Source: Ichthyophthirius multifiliis (lineage: Eukaryota > Ciliophora > Oligohymenophorea > Hymenostomatida). From it: 64,000 bases of DNA. The position numbers were made by a program, and so were the translations under genes. Each line of letters begins with the position of its first letter. Within the stretch, counting starts at the first letter, position 1. The notes under the pieces were generated by a model. It had not been told where the DNA came from and did not search any database. It was given only the letters and a program-made list of their open reading frames with translations. The stretch covers positions 1 through 64,000 of the forward strand of contig NW_004086774.1 in NCBI RefSeq assembly GCF_000220395.1. Direction: 5' to 3'. Shown here one piece after another: positions 38,046 to 48,831 of this stretch.

Positions 38046-38644
38046 TCAATCCAAAAAATTTAATTTTCCTTATTTTCTATATTATTCAACTTCTGTCTTA
38101 TTAAGCCATTTAATATTTTTCCCCTTATACCAAACTCCAAACTTGTTTTCCTCATTTATAAAAACAACCATCCCTAGACCATGTTATCTTCCTTATTTCC
38201 AATGACCTATATATTATTTTCCATCTCCTTTTTAAATACTCGATTCTTCCTCATCTTTATCGTCCTTTATAATAACATTACTACTTTTATCATTATTATT
38301 ATCAGTATTTATATTATTTTCAATAATTAGATTTTCAGGCCATTCCATTTTTCCAAAACCATCCATTTTATTGAAATTCCATTATCCTTCATAAATTCTA
38401 TTATCAGGCCATATATAAATACCAAAACCTTTAATAATATTATTTTAAAATTCTCCTTCATAATAAGATTTATCGCAATAGTGTAAAATTCCTTTACCTT
38501 ATTTTTTACCATCTTCAAAATCTCCTTAGTATTTTGACCCATCTGGCCAATATTATATACCAAATCCACACTAAAAAAATTTTATATAAATATAAAGAAT
38601 TATATTAAAATATATATTGAAATATATAAATATATATAAATATT

Positions 38645-38693
<49 letters not shown>

Positions 38694-39194
38694 TTTATAG
38701 AACTTATTTATTATCTTTCCACTCTCCTTCATATTTAGCTCCATTTGCAAAATAATAGATACCTTTTCCATTTGCCTTATCATTTATCCATTCTCCTTCA
38801 AAAATATCACCATTCGCATATGTTAATTTACCTTATCCGTTACTTTAATTATTTTTCCAATAACCTTCATATTTCAATCCACTTTCCCATTTTTAAATCC
38901 CATAACCATCTTTCATTCCCTAATACCATTCTCCTTCATAAATTATCCCGTTTTCTAAATTAATTTGAGATAATTTTACTCTTTTTGTGTATTTTTTTTG
39001 CTATTAGGTTATTCATGATCTTCTATTTGTATACTTTATTAAGAACAACTTTAATATAATGTTTCTTTTTGTAGTTATTGGTTTATTTTTTCCTTTATAC
39101 ATGGTTTATTTTCTATTTTTGTTTCATTTTATTTTATATCGACTTATATTTCTATTTCTTTATTATTGTTGCTTATACATGAACAATTTCCCAT
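38046..39194 (-). CDS. MORN-repeat protein with N-terminal acylation motif
   Basis: Two exons, 338 aa; intron 38571-38703 (133 bp) with a (TA)n core. The protein starts MGNCSC: Gly2 is set for N-myristoylation and Cys4/Cys6 for palmitoylation, so it should sit on a membrane. After ~75 Gln/Lys-rich residues come eight MORN repeats, for example IIYEGEWYQGMKDGYGIQKW, IFEGEWINDKANGKGIYYF, YYEGEFQNNIIKGFGIYIW and QYIGHWKQGRQHGLGMVVF; an acidic Asn/Asp insert separates repeats seven and eight. MORN repeats often bind phospholipids or scaffold cortical structures in ciliates. One T must be added in the T8 run 38992-38999, after which exons total 339 codons. TGA at 38046-38048. Confidence 0.88.
38651..38689. 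repeat. TA dinucleotide repeat inside an intron
   Basis: A (TA)n run of nearly 40 bases within the MORN gene intron. Confidence 0.85.
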
Positions 39195-39676
39195 TTTATA
39201 TTTATAAATATTTATAAAAAAATCTTATTATTCTTAATATTATATATTTTTATAGTCTTTAATTTATTTATAGGAGTTAAATTCTAATAAAAAAGCAAAG
39301 TCTTTTTTGTATTTTAATTTTTTCAAATAATTATGTTTTATTATTTTATTTTTTAATTTATATAATATAATTTTAAATTATTAATAAAATTTATTATTAA
39401 GACATAAACATTTAAAAATATAAATATAGTTTGCTTTTTGAAATAATTTTTATAATTACTCATTGTATTATATATTATTTTTTATTTATAATTTTTATAA
39501 TAATTAAATATATAATTAATTTTATTAATTAATATATATATTTTTGAATTTTATTCATTTTATATCATTTAGATTTTTTTTTTACTAAAATAAATTAAAA
39601 TTAAAAAAAAACATATAATAATAAAAGAAAAGAAAAAAAAAACAAAAAAAATAAAAAATACTTTCAGAATTTATAA
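39195..39676. other. AT-rich divergent spacer
   Basis: Between the MORN start (minus) and the adaptor sigma start (plus). It must hold both promoters; poly-A runs at 39600-39655 precede the sigma ATG. No specific motif. Confidence 0.5.
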
Positions 39677-40363
39677 ATGATACATTGTTTATTCTTAATG
39701 AGCAGATAAGGTAAAACAAGATTAACTAAATGGTTTTCTTAATCATTTACAAGTAAACAAAAAACAAGATATTTGAAAGAAGTAATATAATTATTAAAAA
39801 AATAAAAAAAACAATTAATATATTAATATTAAATCATAAAAAATAGATTAATTCTATTGTATTAACAAGAAGTAGTCGTTTATGTAATTTTTTAGAATGG
39901 AACGATTATAAAATAGTTTACAAAAGGTTTAAATTAAATTAAAAATAATAATAATATAATAAAAATCACAATTAAAAAATTAAAAATCTCATTTTAAATT
40001 AAAAATAAAATATCTCATTTTAAATAAATAAATAGATATGCAAGTTTATATTTTATTACCATTGTTGATAAAGAAGAAAACGAATTAGGAATTTTAGAAA
40101 TTATACATCATTATGTTGAATGTTTAGATAAGTATTTTGGTAATGTATGTGAATTGGATTTAATTTTTAATTTTCATAAAGTAATTTTTATAAAGAAAAA
40201 ATATTTTAATTAATTAAAATAAAAATAATATAAGGCATATTTTATTTTAGATGAGTTGATGATTTCAGGTCATGTAATGGAGCCTAGTAAGAAAGTAATT
40301 TTAAAAGCTATTTAAAGTTAGGAAGTATTTGAAGAAGAAAACCAAGATACAAATAAAAAGTGA
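39677..40363 (+). CDS. Clathrin adaptor sigma subunit (AP-1/AP-2 type)
   Basis: Four exons, 152 aa; introns 39782-39846, 39927-40035 and 40181-40234; exons total exactly 153 codons. It is the small chain of a heterotetrameric clathrin adaptor, which picks dileucine cargo at the Golgi/endosome (AP-1) or plasma membrane (AP-2). The longin-fold landmarks are all present: [20 protein letters not shown] at the start, [44 protein letters not shown], and [20 protein letters not shown]. The [12 protein letters not shown] and ELMISGHV forms resemble AP-1 sigma more than AP-2. Intron 2 contains a direct repeat of ATCTCATTTTAAAT-like sequence. The C-terminus ends in a short acidic tail. Confidence 0.93.
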
Positions 40364-40793
40364 GATCTATATTTATTGTATGTACAATTATTTATAATAT
40401 TATTATAATTTTTTGTCTTTTCATTTCATTAACTAAATAATATAAATAATAAAGTACATAGACTATTAAAAAACAAATATTAATAATTTTTAATATTTTT
40501 TTTATAATTTTATAAAATAAAAAAATGATATTTTAAAATTTATATAAAATTAAAAATTAAAAAAAAATATATATTTTAAGTTTTTTTCAATATTTATAAA
40601 CAAAATAAAAAATTTAAATAAATACAAAAAAGTTTTAAATTTTTTTAAATAAATTTTTTTAATATTGATATAAATATATAGAAAAAATAGCCTTTTTTTT
40701 TTTTTTTAAGAATATAAATTTTCATATATACATAAATATAATATATAATTAATAATAAAAAAAATACAAAATTTCATTAAAAAAAAAAAAAAA
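40364..40793. other. AT-rich spacer
   Basis: About 430 bases between two plus-strand genes, with an A-run directly before the next ATG. No feature. Confidence 0.5.
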
Positions 40794-41792
40794 ATGCAGG
40801 AAAATCAACCACAATAATCAATACAAACACCTTAAGAACCTTCCAATTTCGAAAATTAAATAAAATCCAATTTATAAATAATAAATAAAATCCAAGAATT
40901 ATAATAAATTTCTTATGAATGTGACCATTTAATAAACTATTACATGACTTAATATAATAATATAAGTTAATTACTTCATTAATACGAGTAATATAAAAAA
41001 GCCTTAGACTAAGAAATCGAAAGTTTAAAATAAAATTTATCGGATTCTAATGTAAATATAAACAGTTTATTGAAAAAAAATAAAATAAAAAAACATAAAA
41101 ACTCCTCTCTACCTAAAATTAAATACATAAAGGAGGATTTTACTATCGCAAAAATTTAAGCTTAAAAAGAAGAAACTGACGAAAATAGAATTTAGCAAAA
41201 AGATGAATTAGAAAGTTCTAAAACAAGTAACAATTAAAAAAGTGAAGAAAATATAGAAAATATGATGATAAAAAACGAATTTTAAAATATTTTTAATAAT
41301 GTTATTGAAAAACAATAATTAATAGAAAACAATATTAAAAATGAAACAAATGAAAATTCTTTATAAAGAGAAACAATGATTCAATAATAAGAATAATAAT
41401 AGAAGTAATATACTTGTTTTGTCTGTAAAAAATAATTTATTACGAGATAATAGCTAGGAGGGCATAAAGCAAGGTCTCATCCTTTTGCACCTTGCTAAAG
41501 GACTGATAGGGAGGCTAAAAAAAAATAAAAATAATAATAATTACTATAAGCATAGACTGATGATATTTTTCTTTTAACTTAGTTATAGAAAAATAACTAC
41601 TTTATAAGTAATTAATTAGTATAATAACTTTCTTTAAAAAAAGAATTTTAGTTAGATAATAGCTTAGTTTAGCAATATAATATAGATAATTTATAATTAA
41701 TAAATAACTAACCTGTTTTATAATAATAATAATAATAATTTCCTATTATTGTAGTCGACAATAAGAATAATAAAATTAATGATAAAGTTTGA
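40794..41792 (+). CDS. C2H2 zinc-finger protein with QxLGGH motif
   Basis: Single exon, 332 aa, ATG at 40794 after a poly-A run, TGA at 41790. The N-terminal two thirds are Gln/Asn/Glu/Lys-rich with a predicted coiled coil around residues 45-100 (HQYEQYKKALDQEIESLKQ). One zinc finger near residue 205 reads YTCFVCKKQFITRQQLGGHK followed by ARSH, a C-x2-C-x12-H-x4-H finger with QQLGGH in the recognition helix. QALGGH is the hallmark of plant EPF-type fingers, where it reads short AGT-core sites. The Gln-rich C-terminus includes a run of six TAA codons. Nuclear DNA binding is inferred from the finger; only one finger is present. Confidence 0.82.
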
Positions 41793-43417
41793 TTTTTACT
41801 TTTTTTATTTATTTTTTTCACTTATTTTTGATATATTAATTTTATTAAGTTTTTTAGTTTTAAAGATTTTTTTTTAATTATATTATCTCTAATTCATTAT
41901 AACTTTTAAAATAATTTTTTTTTTAATAAATAAAATTTATTTATTATTAAAAAAAATTTTTAAAAATTATAAATTTATTTTTTTGATTTTATTTTAATTC
42001 AAATACAAATACAAGCTAAAAATATATTATTTCTATAGTATAATTAAATTTAATTAAATATATAAAATTATAAATTTACAATAATTTTTTTTATAATATT
42101 AATAAAGGTTTTATATAAATGCAAAATAATTAAAAATAAAATATATTTCAAGTCTTTTCTTATTTTTTTCCAAAAAGTTTTCTATTTATAAACATTTCTT
42201 ATTTTTCTTAATAATTTATTAATTAATTAATAATTAATCTTGAAATTATTAAACTATATATATTTTTTGTTTTAATAAAATAAATTCTTACATTCTAAAT
42301 AATATTTTAATCAATTTTTTTTTACTGATCTGTATTATAAATTATCAAATTAATACATAAAAATATTAATTTTATCTTTATTATTAATGTTTTTTATTTA
42401 ATTTAATTAATATATAATTGTAACTTTTTTTAATTTATTATGTTAATGATAGTCTAATATTTCTTGTTCTAAACATTAATTGTATATTTTTTGTTTAATT
42501 AATTTCATAAAAAAATAATTATTTATATTTTCATAAATGTTAACTATTATATACCAACTATAATTATATTCTAATTATAGTTAAAGTTGTAAAGTTTTAA
42601 TGATATTAAATTTTAATTTCTAGTATTCAATTATAGATAGAACAAAGAAATAAAAAACTAATAATTTAATATTCTAATTAAAACAAATGATTTTTTAATT
42701 ACGTAAATCTAATAAAAATGTAATGTAAAATTAATAAAATATATTAATTAAATGAATTAAAATTTAAAATAAATTTATATCAATTTATCTAAATAATTAA
42801 AGTAAAAATTATATATATATACACTTTTAAAGACGATGAAAATATTTCTTTTAGGTTATTAAGAAACTAAATGTAATATATACTTTATAGAGTTCGAAAT
42901 CTAATAATATTTATTTTTTTTATATTTCTAAATAAATTTAATTTAGTTAAATACTAATTAAAATATAATTTAAATTAAATTATTTTCTAGAAATTAATAT
43001 ATAATAATGATTTCAGGTTCAAAGTCAAATATATAAATACTATCTTTATAAATATATTCCTTATTATTTTTTTTAATAAAAAACTAATAATACATCAATT
43101 TATATGTCAATATCATTATTTAATATAATTAATTTAATTTTTGAAAAATGCAATTGAATAAAGATATTAAAAAATTAATATTTTTTATCCCTTTATTATT
43201 TTATTTTTTTAATAAAAAATAAAACAATAAATTATATTTTTATTTTTTCATATTATAAAATATTTTATATTATCAAAAATAAAAATAATTTTAGTTTTTA
43301 CATTTTATATAATTTTAAATTAAATATATATATTAAATATATAATTAAAATAATTTATTTTTCATTAAAAAATATATTTCATATAAAATTAAAAAAAATA
43401 TAAATAAATTAAATTTA
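41793..43417. other. Gene-free AT-rich spacer
   Basis: 1.6 kb of A/T with no coding signal in either strand under the ciliate code. Nothing to report beyond homopolymer runs. Confidence 0.5.
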
Positions 43418-43777
43418 TCAATAGTAAATATAAAAATAACAAGAATAAATAAATATAAAAGTAAAATAAAATAAAAATAAAGTTTTTTGTATATTATTAC
43501 AATAATAAGATATATAAAATTATAATGTATTAATATCATTAATAATAATATGAAACTTAGTAAAGTATATTTGGTCCAATACACAATCATTAACAAAATA
43601 AAAATAATATATCACCCTTAACATAAAATAAAATAAGAAAATTTGCCACTGAGAAATCTAATAAATAATCCAAATATTTAATGGTATAATAACAGCCCTT
43701 ATATTCACCAATAAGAAGTTTATTACATAAAAAAAAAATATCAAACAAATCAACATGTAAAATAAATAAATAACCAT
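43418..43777 (-). CDS. Possible small membrane protein
   Basis: A 119-codon minus-strand frame from ATG 43775-43777 to TGA 43418-43420. It is very hydrophobic and aromatic (VIYLFYMLICLIFFFYVINFLL; WQIFLFYFMLRVIYYFYF) with a more ordinary middle (VNDCVLDQIYFTKFHI). Base composition at 43590-43760 is a little less AT-rich than the surroundings, which is why I list it. No family is recognised, and chance frames of this length are common with one stop codon. Confidence 0.25.
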
Positions 43778-43963
43778 ATAAATAAATTATTTATAAAATT
43801 ATTTATTATAATCACATATATTTTTATAATTTATATTTTAAATTATCTTTATTTTTAAAAATTAAAATTTATTTTTTATTTTAATTTTTATCATAAATAT
43901 TATATATTCATTTTTTAATTTTATCTTTAAAAAATTAAATAAAAATAGATTCAGATTAATAAC

Positions 43964-46180
43964 ATGATAGTAAAAAAACATTTAATTTCTCACATAAAAA
44001 TAAAAAATATTTATAAAGGTGACGGTAATACTAATTCTTTTATTTTAAATTCAAGTCTTATTTATAATTTATAAAATTCAAATAGTTCAAGAAGTGGTAA
44101 ATATCTATATATTTTCATAAATAGCGAAATATTTATTATATATTCAGAAAAAACATTATCTGAATTGTATTTAAGTCTTTAAGATACAAATTAACCAGAT
44201 ATTTGCAAATAAAATAATGTGAATTTTGACCATTTATCAACAAATACATAGTCTTTTTAATCTTCCATAGTAGAAAATAAAAATATGTGCAAATCTTTAT
44301 AATAAATCGGTATCTAAATTGGTATTTTAAAAAATTAAAATTAAAATAAAATAAAAATAATTAGAATTAGATGATGACATTCTAAACTAGGAAATGAAAA
44401 ACTTTTTACTTGAAAATCTTGTCAAATCAAAAAATATAGGCGAATTTTATCAAGTTGTTTTTGTAAATTTTTAAAAAGATCTCGAATACATGCCTTTTTT
44501 CAATGAATAATTTACATATTAATAAGAATAATTTATAATGAATTTAAACTCTTTAAATAATAATATATAATGTATTAATAATACTTCCATAATATGTTAA
44601 AATAATAATGTTTAGGTAAATAATAACATACATATTTACCATTCATAAAATCATTCCTAGTAGTTTTAATAAGAGAGCGAATAAAATATTGATATTTAAA
44701 AAGTATCTTCGAAAAGATTATATATGGGATTAAATGTAATAACAGCAGTTTCTTCTATTGTTTTTTAAGTAAAGCCTAAAAGTTTTCGGATCAATATAAT
44801 TCTTACATTTGACTATTATATGACACCTATTATATTTTTGTTATTTATAATCAAATGTGTAAATAATTAAATATGGATTTTTTTTTTTTAATATATAAAA
44901 ATAAAATATTTACACAGTATTATATACCTTTTCCATTAGGAGCATGTGATACTGAAAGAGAAGAATTTTTTAAAAGAAAAGAAGAAATAAGTGTAAATAT
45001 ATGGTAAATAATAAGAGATTATATAGAATATAGGTCTAATGACTTTTTATAAAATAATATAACGAGTTTAATTTTTCTCAAATTTTTTAAATAAGTATCT
45101 TAAAATATCAAAAATAGTCAAGAACAATTTTAATTCGATATTTTATTCGAAAAAGTCAAAAACAAATACACTTAACACGAAATAAACTAATTTTCATTAA
45201 AAAAAATATAAAAATAGCTATCTAAAAATAACAAAGAGGAATTTGAAGAAAAAAAAATCTAAAATTTAATGCTTATGCATAGTACTAAGCCTTTATTAAT
45301 ATATAACAATTAGTTAATAATTGATGTTTTAAATACTATAGAATCTAAATGTTTCATAAAATTAAATTTATCGAGTTTATTGAAATCAAAATGCAACATA
45401 AATAAAAAAAATCCATTCATATAGAAATATTCAAATAGGTTTAATTATTTAGTTTATTGGTTAGTAAATTTAATAATAGTTAAAAAACAAATTCAAATAA
45501 GAGTAAATTATATTTGTAAATATATTGATTTAATGAGGCTTGCCTACCAATAAAAAAATTATGCATCCCTTCATATTATGTATACATGTGTTTCCAAACT
45601 AAAGATTTTTATGCCAAAAACATGGTAAATACTTGAATAATAATTAAAAGTAATTTAATCGCCTTTTTCAAAATTAGAATAATAACTATATGATAATTTA
45701 TTCAATGATAAATATGATGGATATTAAAAAGAAGTCAATAAAATGCAAAATTAGCGTATTTATAATTATATTCCTTGTATAAATCCATACTTATAGGACA
45801 TTACTATTTGCGAAAATAAACTTTAATAATATTAAAATAAAAATTTACAAAATAATTCCCAAAATTTATAAAAATAAATTAATGGAAATCATTTATTAAA
45901 TAGTTAGTAATAATCATCTATGTTACCATGGCTTATGTATGAAAAAATCAGTGAATGTTTATTTAAATTAAATTTAATTTAAAAAGGATGTGAAAGACAT
46001 TTTTAATAGAATAATATTGCTAAAGATTATAAAGATAGCAATAATGATTAATTATAGTTATATGCTTTATTTAAAAAAAAATGTTATATTGATATAAATG
46101 AAATATTAACTAATAATTAAGTAGATATTAATTAGTTAGAAACTATATTTTTAGATCAGGCAAGAAAAAATGATTATTGA
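43964..46180 (+). CDS. Ras-family guanine nucleotide exchange factor (RasGEF)
   Basis: Three exons, 700 aa; introns 44310-44364 (55 bp) and 44859-44917 (59 bp); exons total exactly 701 codons without any correction. A RasGEF_N (REM) module spans about residues 225-330 (RINIILTFDYYMTPIIFLLF and later SVNIWQIIRDYIEYRSNDF). The catalytic CDC25-like domain lies at about 430-700: YSNRFNYLVYWLVNLIIVKK, QIRVNYICKYIDLMRLAYQQ, NYASLHIMYTCVSKLKI, PKTWQILEQQ and IPCINPYLQDI. RasGEFs load GTP on Ras/Rap GTPases at membranes. The N-terminal 200 residues are Ser/Asn-rich with no domain recognised. The catalytic core is shorter and Gln-richer than in animals. Confidence 0.85.
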
Positions 46181-46412
46181 GTGTTTTTTAATAATAATTA
46201 ATTTCCATAAACTGTTAAATTCATAATAAAATTTAGAAAAATATATATCATATATGTGATTTTTTGATTTTTATTAATTAATTAATATTAATAATTAAAA
46301 AATAAATATTTTATAAATGAATTTATGTATATAAATATAAATATTTTTAAATTAAAATTAAATTTTTTTTATAAATTAAAAAAACTTAACAAAAATAAAA
46401 AATAAAATAATA

Positions 46413-47404
46413 ATGTGGGATTGGTTATCTATTATTTTTTGCTTTTTAGTAATGGCAATCATAAAAGCATATTTGCTAAATAAATCATATTAATAAAAGC
46501 TAAGATATTATGCAAATCCAATTGATTTAGCAAAAGAAGTTCTTGAATAAAATAAAAGAAAACATACAGAACTTTAACAATAAAATATGTATTCTATAGA
46601 AAAAATATCTTAGCTAGTAGGATATAACATGGGATGTTTATCACGTTTGAGTACAAATAAAAATATATTACATACTTTCAAAATTAAAAAAAAATTAAAA
46701 TAGTTGAAAGTGTAGAACCTAATTTGGGTGATATTTTTGATAAATTAAGAAATATAAGTTTAGTAATATAAATTATTAAAATTTATAATGAAAAAAATGT
46801 TGAAAAATAAACTGAATATTAGAATTTATTAAAATAAATTGTTGCAACAGTATATTATTTTTATTTATTTTTTAATAATTTTTTTAATATAATAAAGCAT
46901 TAGGAGATATTTAAAAAAACAAGAGCCCATATAGAATAATTATAAAAATAAAAGAAAAAATCAGCAGATTTATATTTAAATAAATCTATAGATGCTTATA
47001 TATAAAATATAGAAGAAGATTTAAATTTAACTACTGATTAATAAAAAAATGAAAACAATTTAAAAAAAATATACATAAATAAATTAATTTCTTCAAATTT
47101 AAAATACATATTATAAAATTTATTTAGTATTTTCATATATTTTGAATTAACAAAAATATTTTAACTTATTATACAAAACAATAGTATAGAAATAATATAT
47201 TAATTGACCTATAAACATTATATCTAATAAAAAAAACTTAAATTTTAAATAATTTTAATATCTGTTAATTTTATTAAAAATACAAATACCAAAGAATTAG
47301 GATTTTATAAATACAATAGATATTTTTATTTTTTTAATTATAATAACCAATTAAATTTAATAATATTTATTTTTATATTAATTAGATAATAATACTTTAG
47401 TTGA
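46413..47404 (+). CDS. Membrane-anchored protein, unrecognised
   Basis: Two exons, 314 aa; intron 46850-46897 (48 bp). An N-terminal hydrophobic segment (WDWLSIIFCFLVMAIIKAYLL) can act as a signal anchor; the rest is Lys/Asn/Gln-rich and helical (DIFDKLRNISLVIQIIKIY, RAHIEQLQKQKKKSADLYL). No family is recognised. The A9 run at 46686-46694 lacks one A: restoring it joins GYNMGCLSRLSTNKNILHTF to KIVESVEPNLGDIF and makes the total exactly 315 codons. Towards the C-terminus hydrophobic, low-complexity sequence appears and the end at TGA 47402 is less sure. Confidence 0.6.
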
Positions 47405-47524
47405 TTTTCTTTATATTTAAAATAATGATAAATATATTTATATATAAAAAGGGAAAAAAAAAATACATAATATAATATAATTATATCAAAAAAAATAAAA
47501 ATAAGATATAAATAAAAAATAAAT

Positions 47525-48276
47525 ATGAACTTTTTAAAACCAAGACAAGTAAAGTAATTTCCTTTTTAGGTAAAATAATACAAAAAAATAACCAAAAACA
47601 AATACCAGAAAATATTAATAAATAGATGAAATATAACTTACATTATAGTATAATGAGATAACTTAATAAAGATAGTAATCCAATTTAATTATATTAATCT
47701 TAAACATTTTAAAGTAAAAAAATAAAAATGCATAGAATAATTTTTTTCAATATTCATTAAAAAAATAAAAAAAAAATATTAATATTAATTAGAAAATGAA
47801 TTAAAAGAAATATTTTAAAATTAAGAATCATTAACAAAATATCTTAAATTAATTCCATTTTTTGTAGAATAAGTATTTTTAAAAATACAATACATAATAT
47901 TATTATTAAAATATTAAAATAAAAGAATGTCTTTAATACACCTAAATAATTCGTTATTAAAATGGAATTCCATCCTTAAAACAGAGTTTTATCCATGGAT
48001 TGTATGACTCATTAAGGAGTTTTCACAAAGCTTGTTGATTTAGATAACGTTATTCCTGCCACTTATGAAGATTATGTACATTTTGATAGAAGAAAACTTT
48101 TTAGAGCTACTTTATTTTTGGATACTGACATGATTTTATTTAATAATTAATAATAAGAATTTTACATTTTCGATAAAGATAGTTAATGGAATGAAGAAGG
48201 AATCAATCATCCTGAATTAACTCTTGATAAACTTTACAATGAAAAAAAGTGGTTTGATTAACTTAGAATTATTTGA
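47525..48276 (+). CDS. Conserved-looking protein, unrecognised
   Basis: Two exons, 232 aa; intron 47873-47925 (53 bp). The basic N-terminus (MNFLKPRQVKQFPFQVKQYK) could be a mitochondrial presequence. The C-terminal half has a clearly coding, ordinary composition: FVIKMEFHPQNRVLSMDC, TKLVDLDNVIPATYEDYVHF, RRKLFRATLFLDTDMILF and NHPELTLDKLYNEKKWFDQL. I do not recognise the family. Two homopolymers need opposite one-base corrections (A7 at 47582-47588 one too many, A10 at 47767-47776 one too few); together they keep the gene at 233 codons. Confidence 0.6.
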
Positions 48277-48831
48277 AAAGAAATATATTTTTTATTTTCG
48301 AAAAACATAAATTCGATTTTAAGAAATTATATATATATATTTTTTATGCTTCTTTTTTTAAAAAAAAATAAAAATATACTTTTATATCAAGATAAACAAA
48401 ATTAAGAGCATTTTATATTTTAATTTATTTTAAAATAAATATATATATATTACGCTTTAACAGAGTTTCTATTTTTTCTTATTTTTTTTTTATTTCTGTA
48501 ATCTTTCTTTAAAAAATCAATCAAAAATATACTACTTCATTTAGTGATTTTTTTCTAATCATTTATTTAAACTGTTTTTTAAATATGAATTAAAAAAAAA
48601 TATATATAAAATTATATATATAGTATTTTATTTTATATTTTTTTTTTTCTCTCTCTTTTTTAAAAAATAAAATATTATTTTTATTTTAAGAAAAGAGGAG
48701 AAAATTAAAATTAATTAAATAACACAAAAAAAAAATTAATAAAAACATAAAAAAAAATATAAAAAAAACAATTCCCTAAAAAAAAAAAAAAAAGATAAAA
48801 AAAATAAGAAAATATTATAATTAAAATAATC
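48277..48831. other. AT-rich spacer upstream of CNOT1
   Basis: 555 bases with poly-A/T tracts and a short TA run; presumed promoter and 5' UTR of the CNOT1 gene. No specific element. Confidence 0.5.

Noticed and set aside
42880-42960. GAGTTCGAAATC resembling a tRNA T-loop
   Set aside because: No acceptor, D or anticodon stem can be paired around it; no tRNA gene is supported anywhere in the window.
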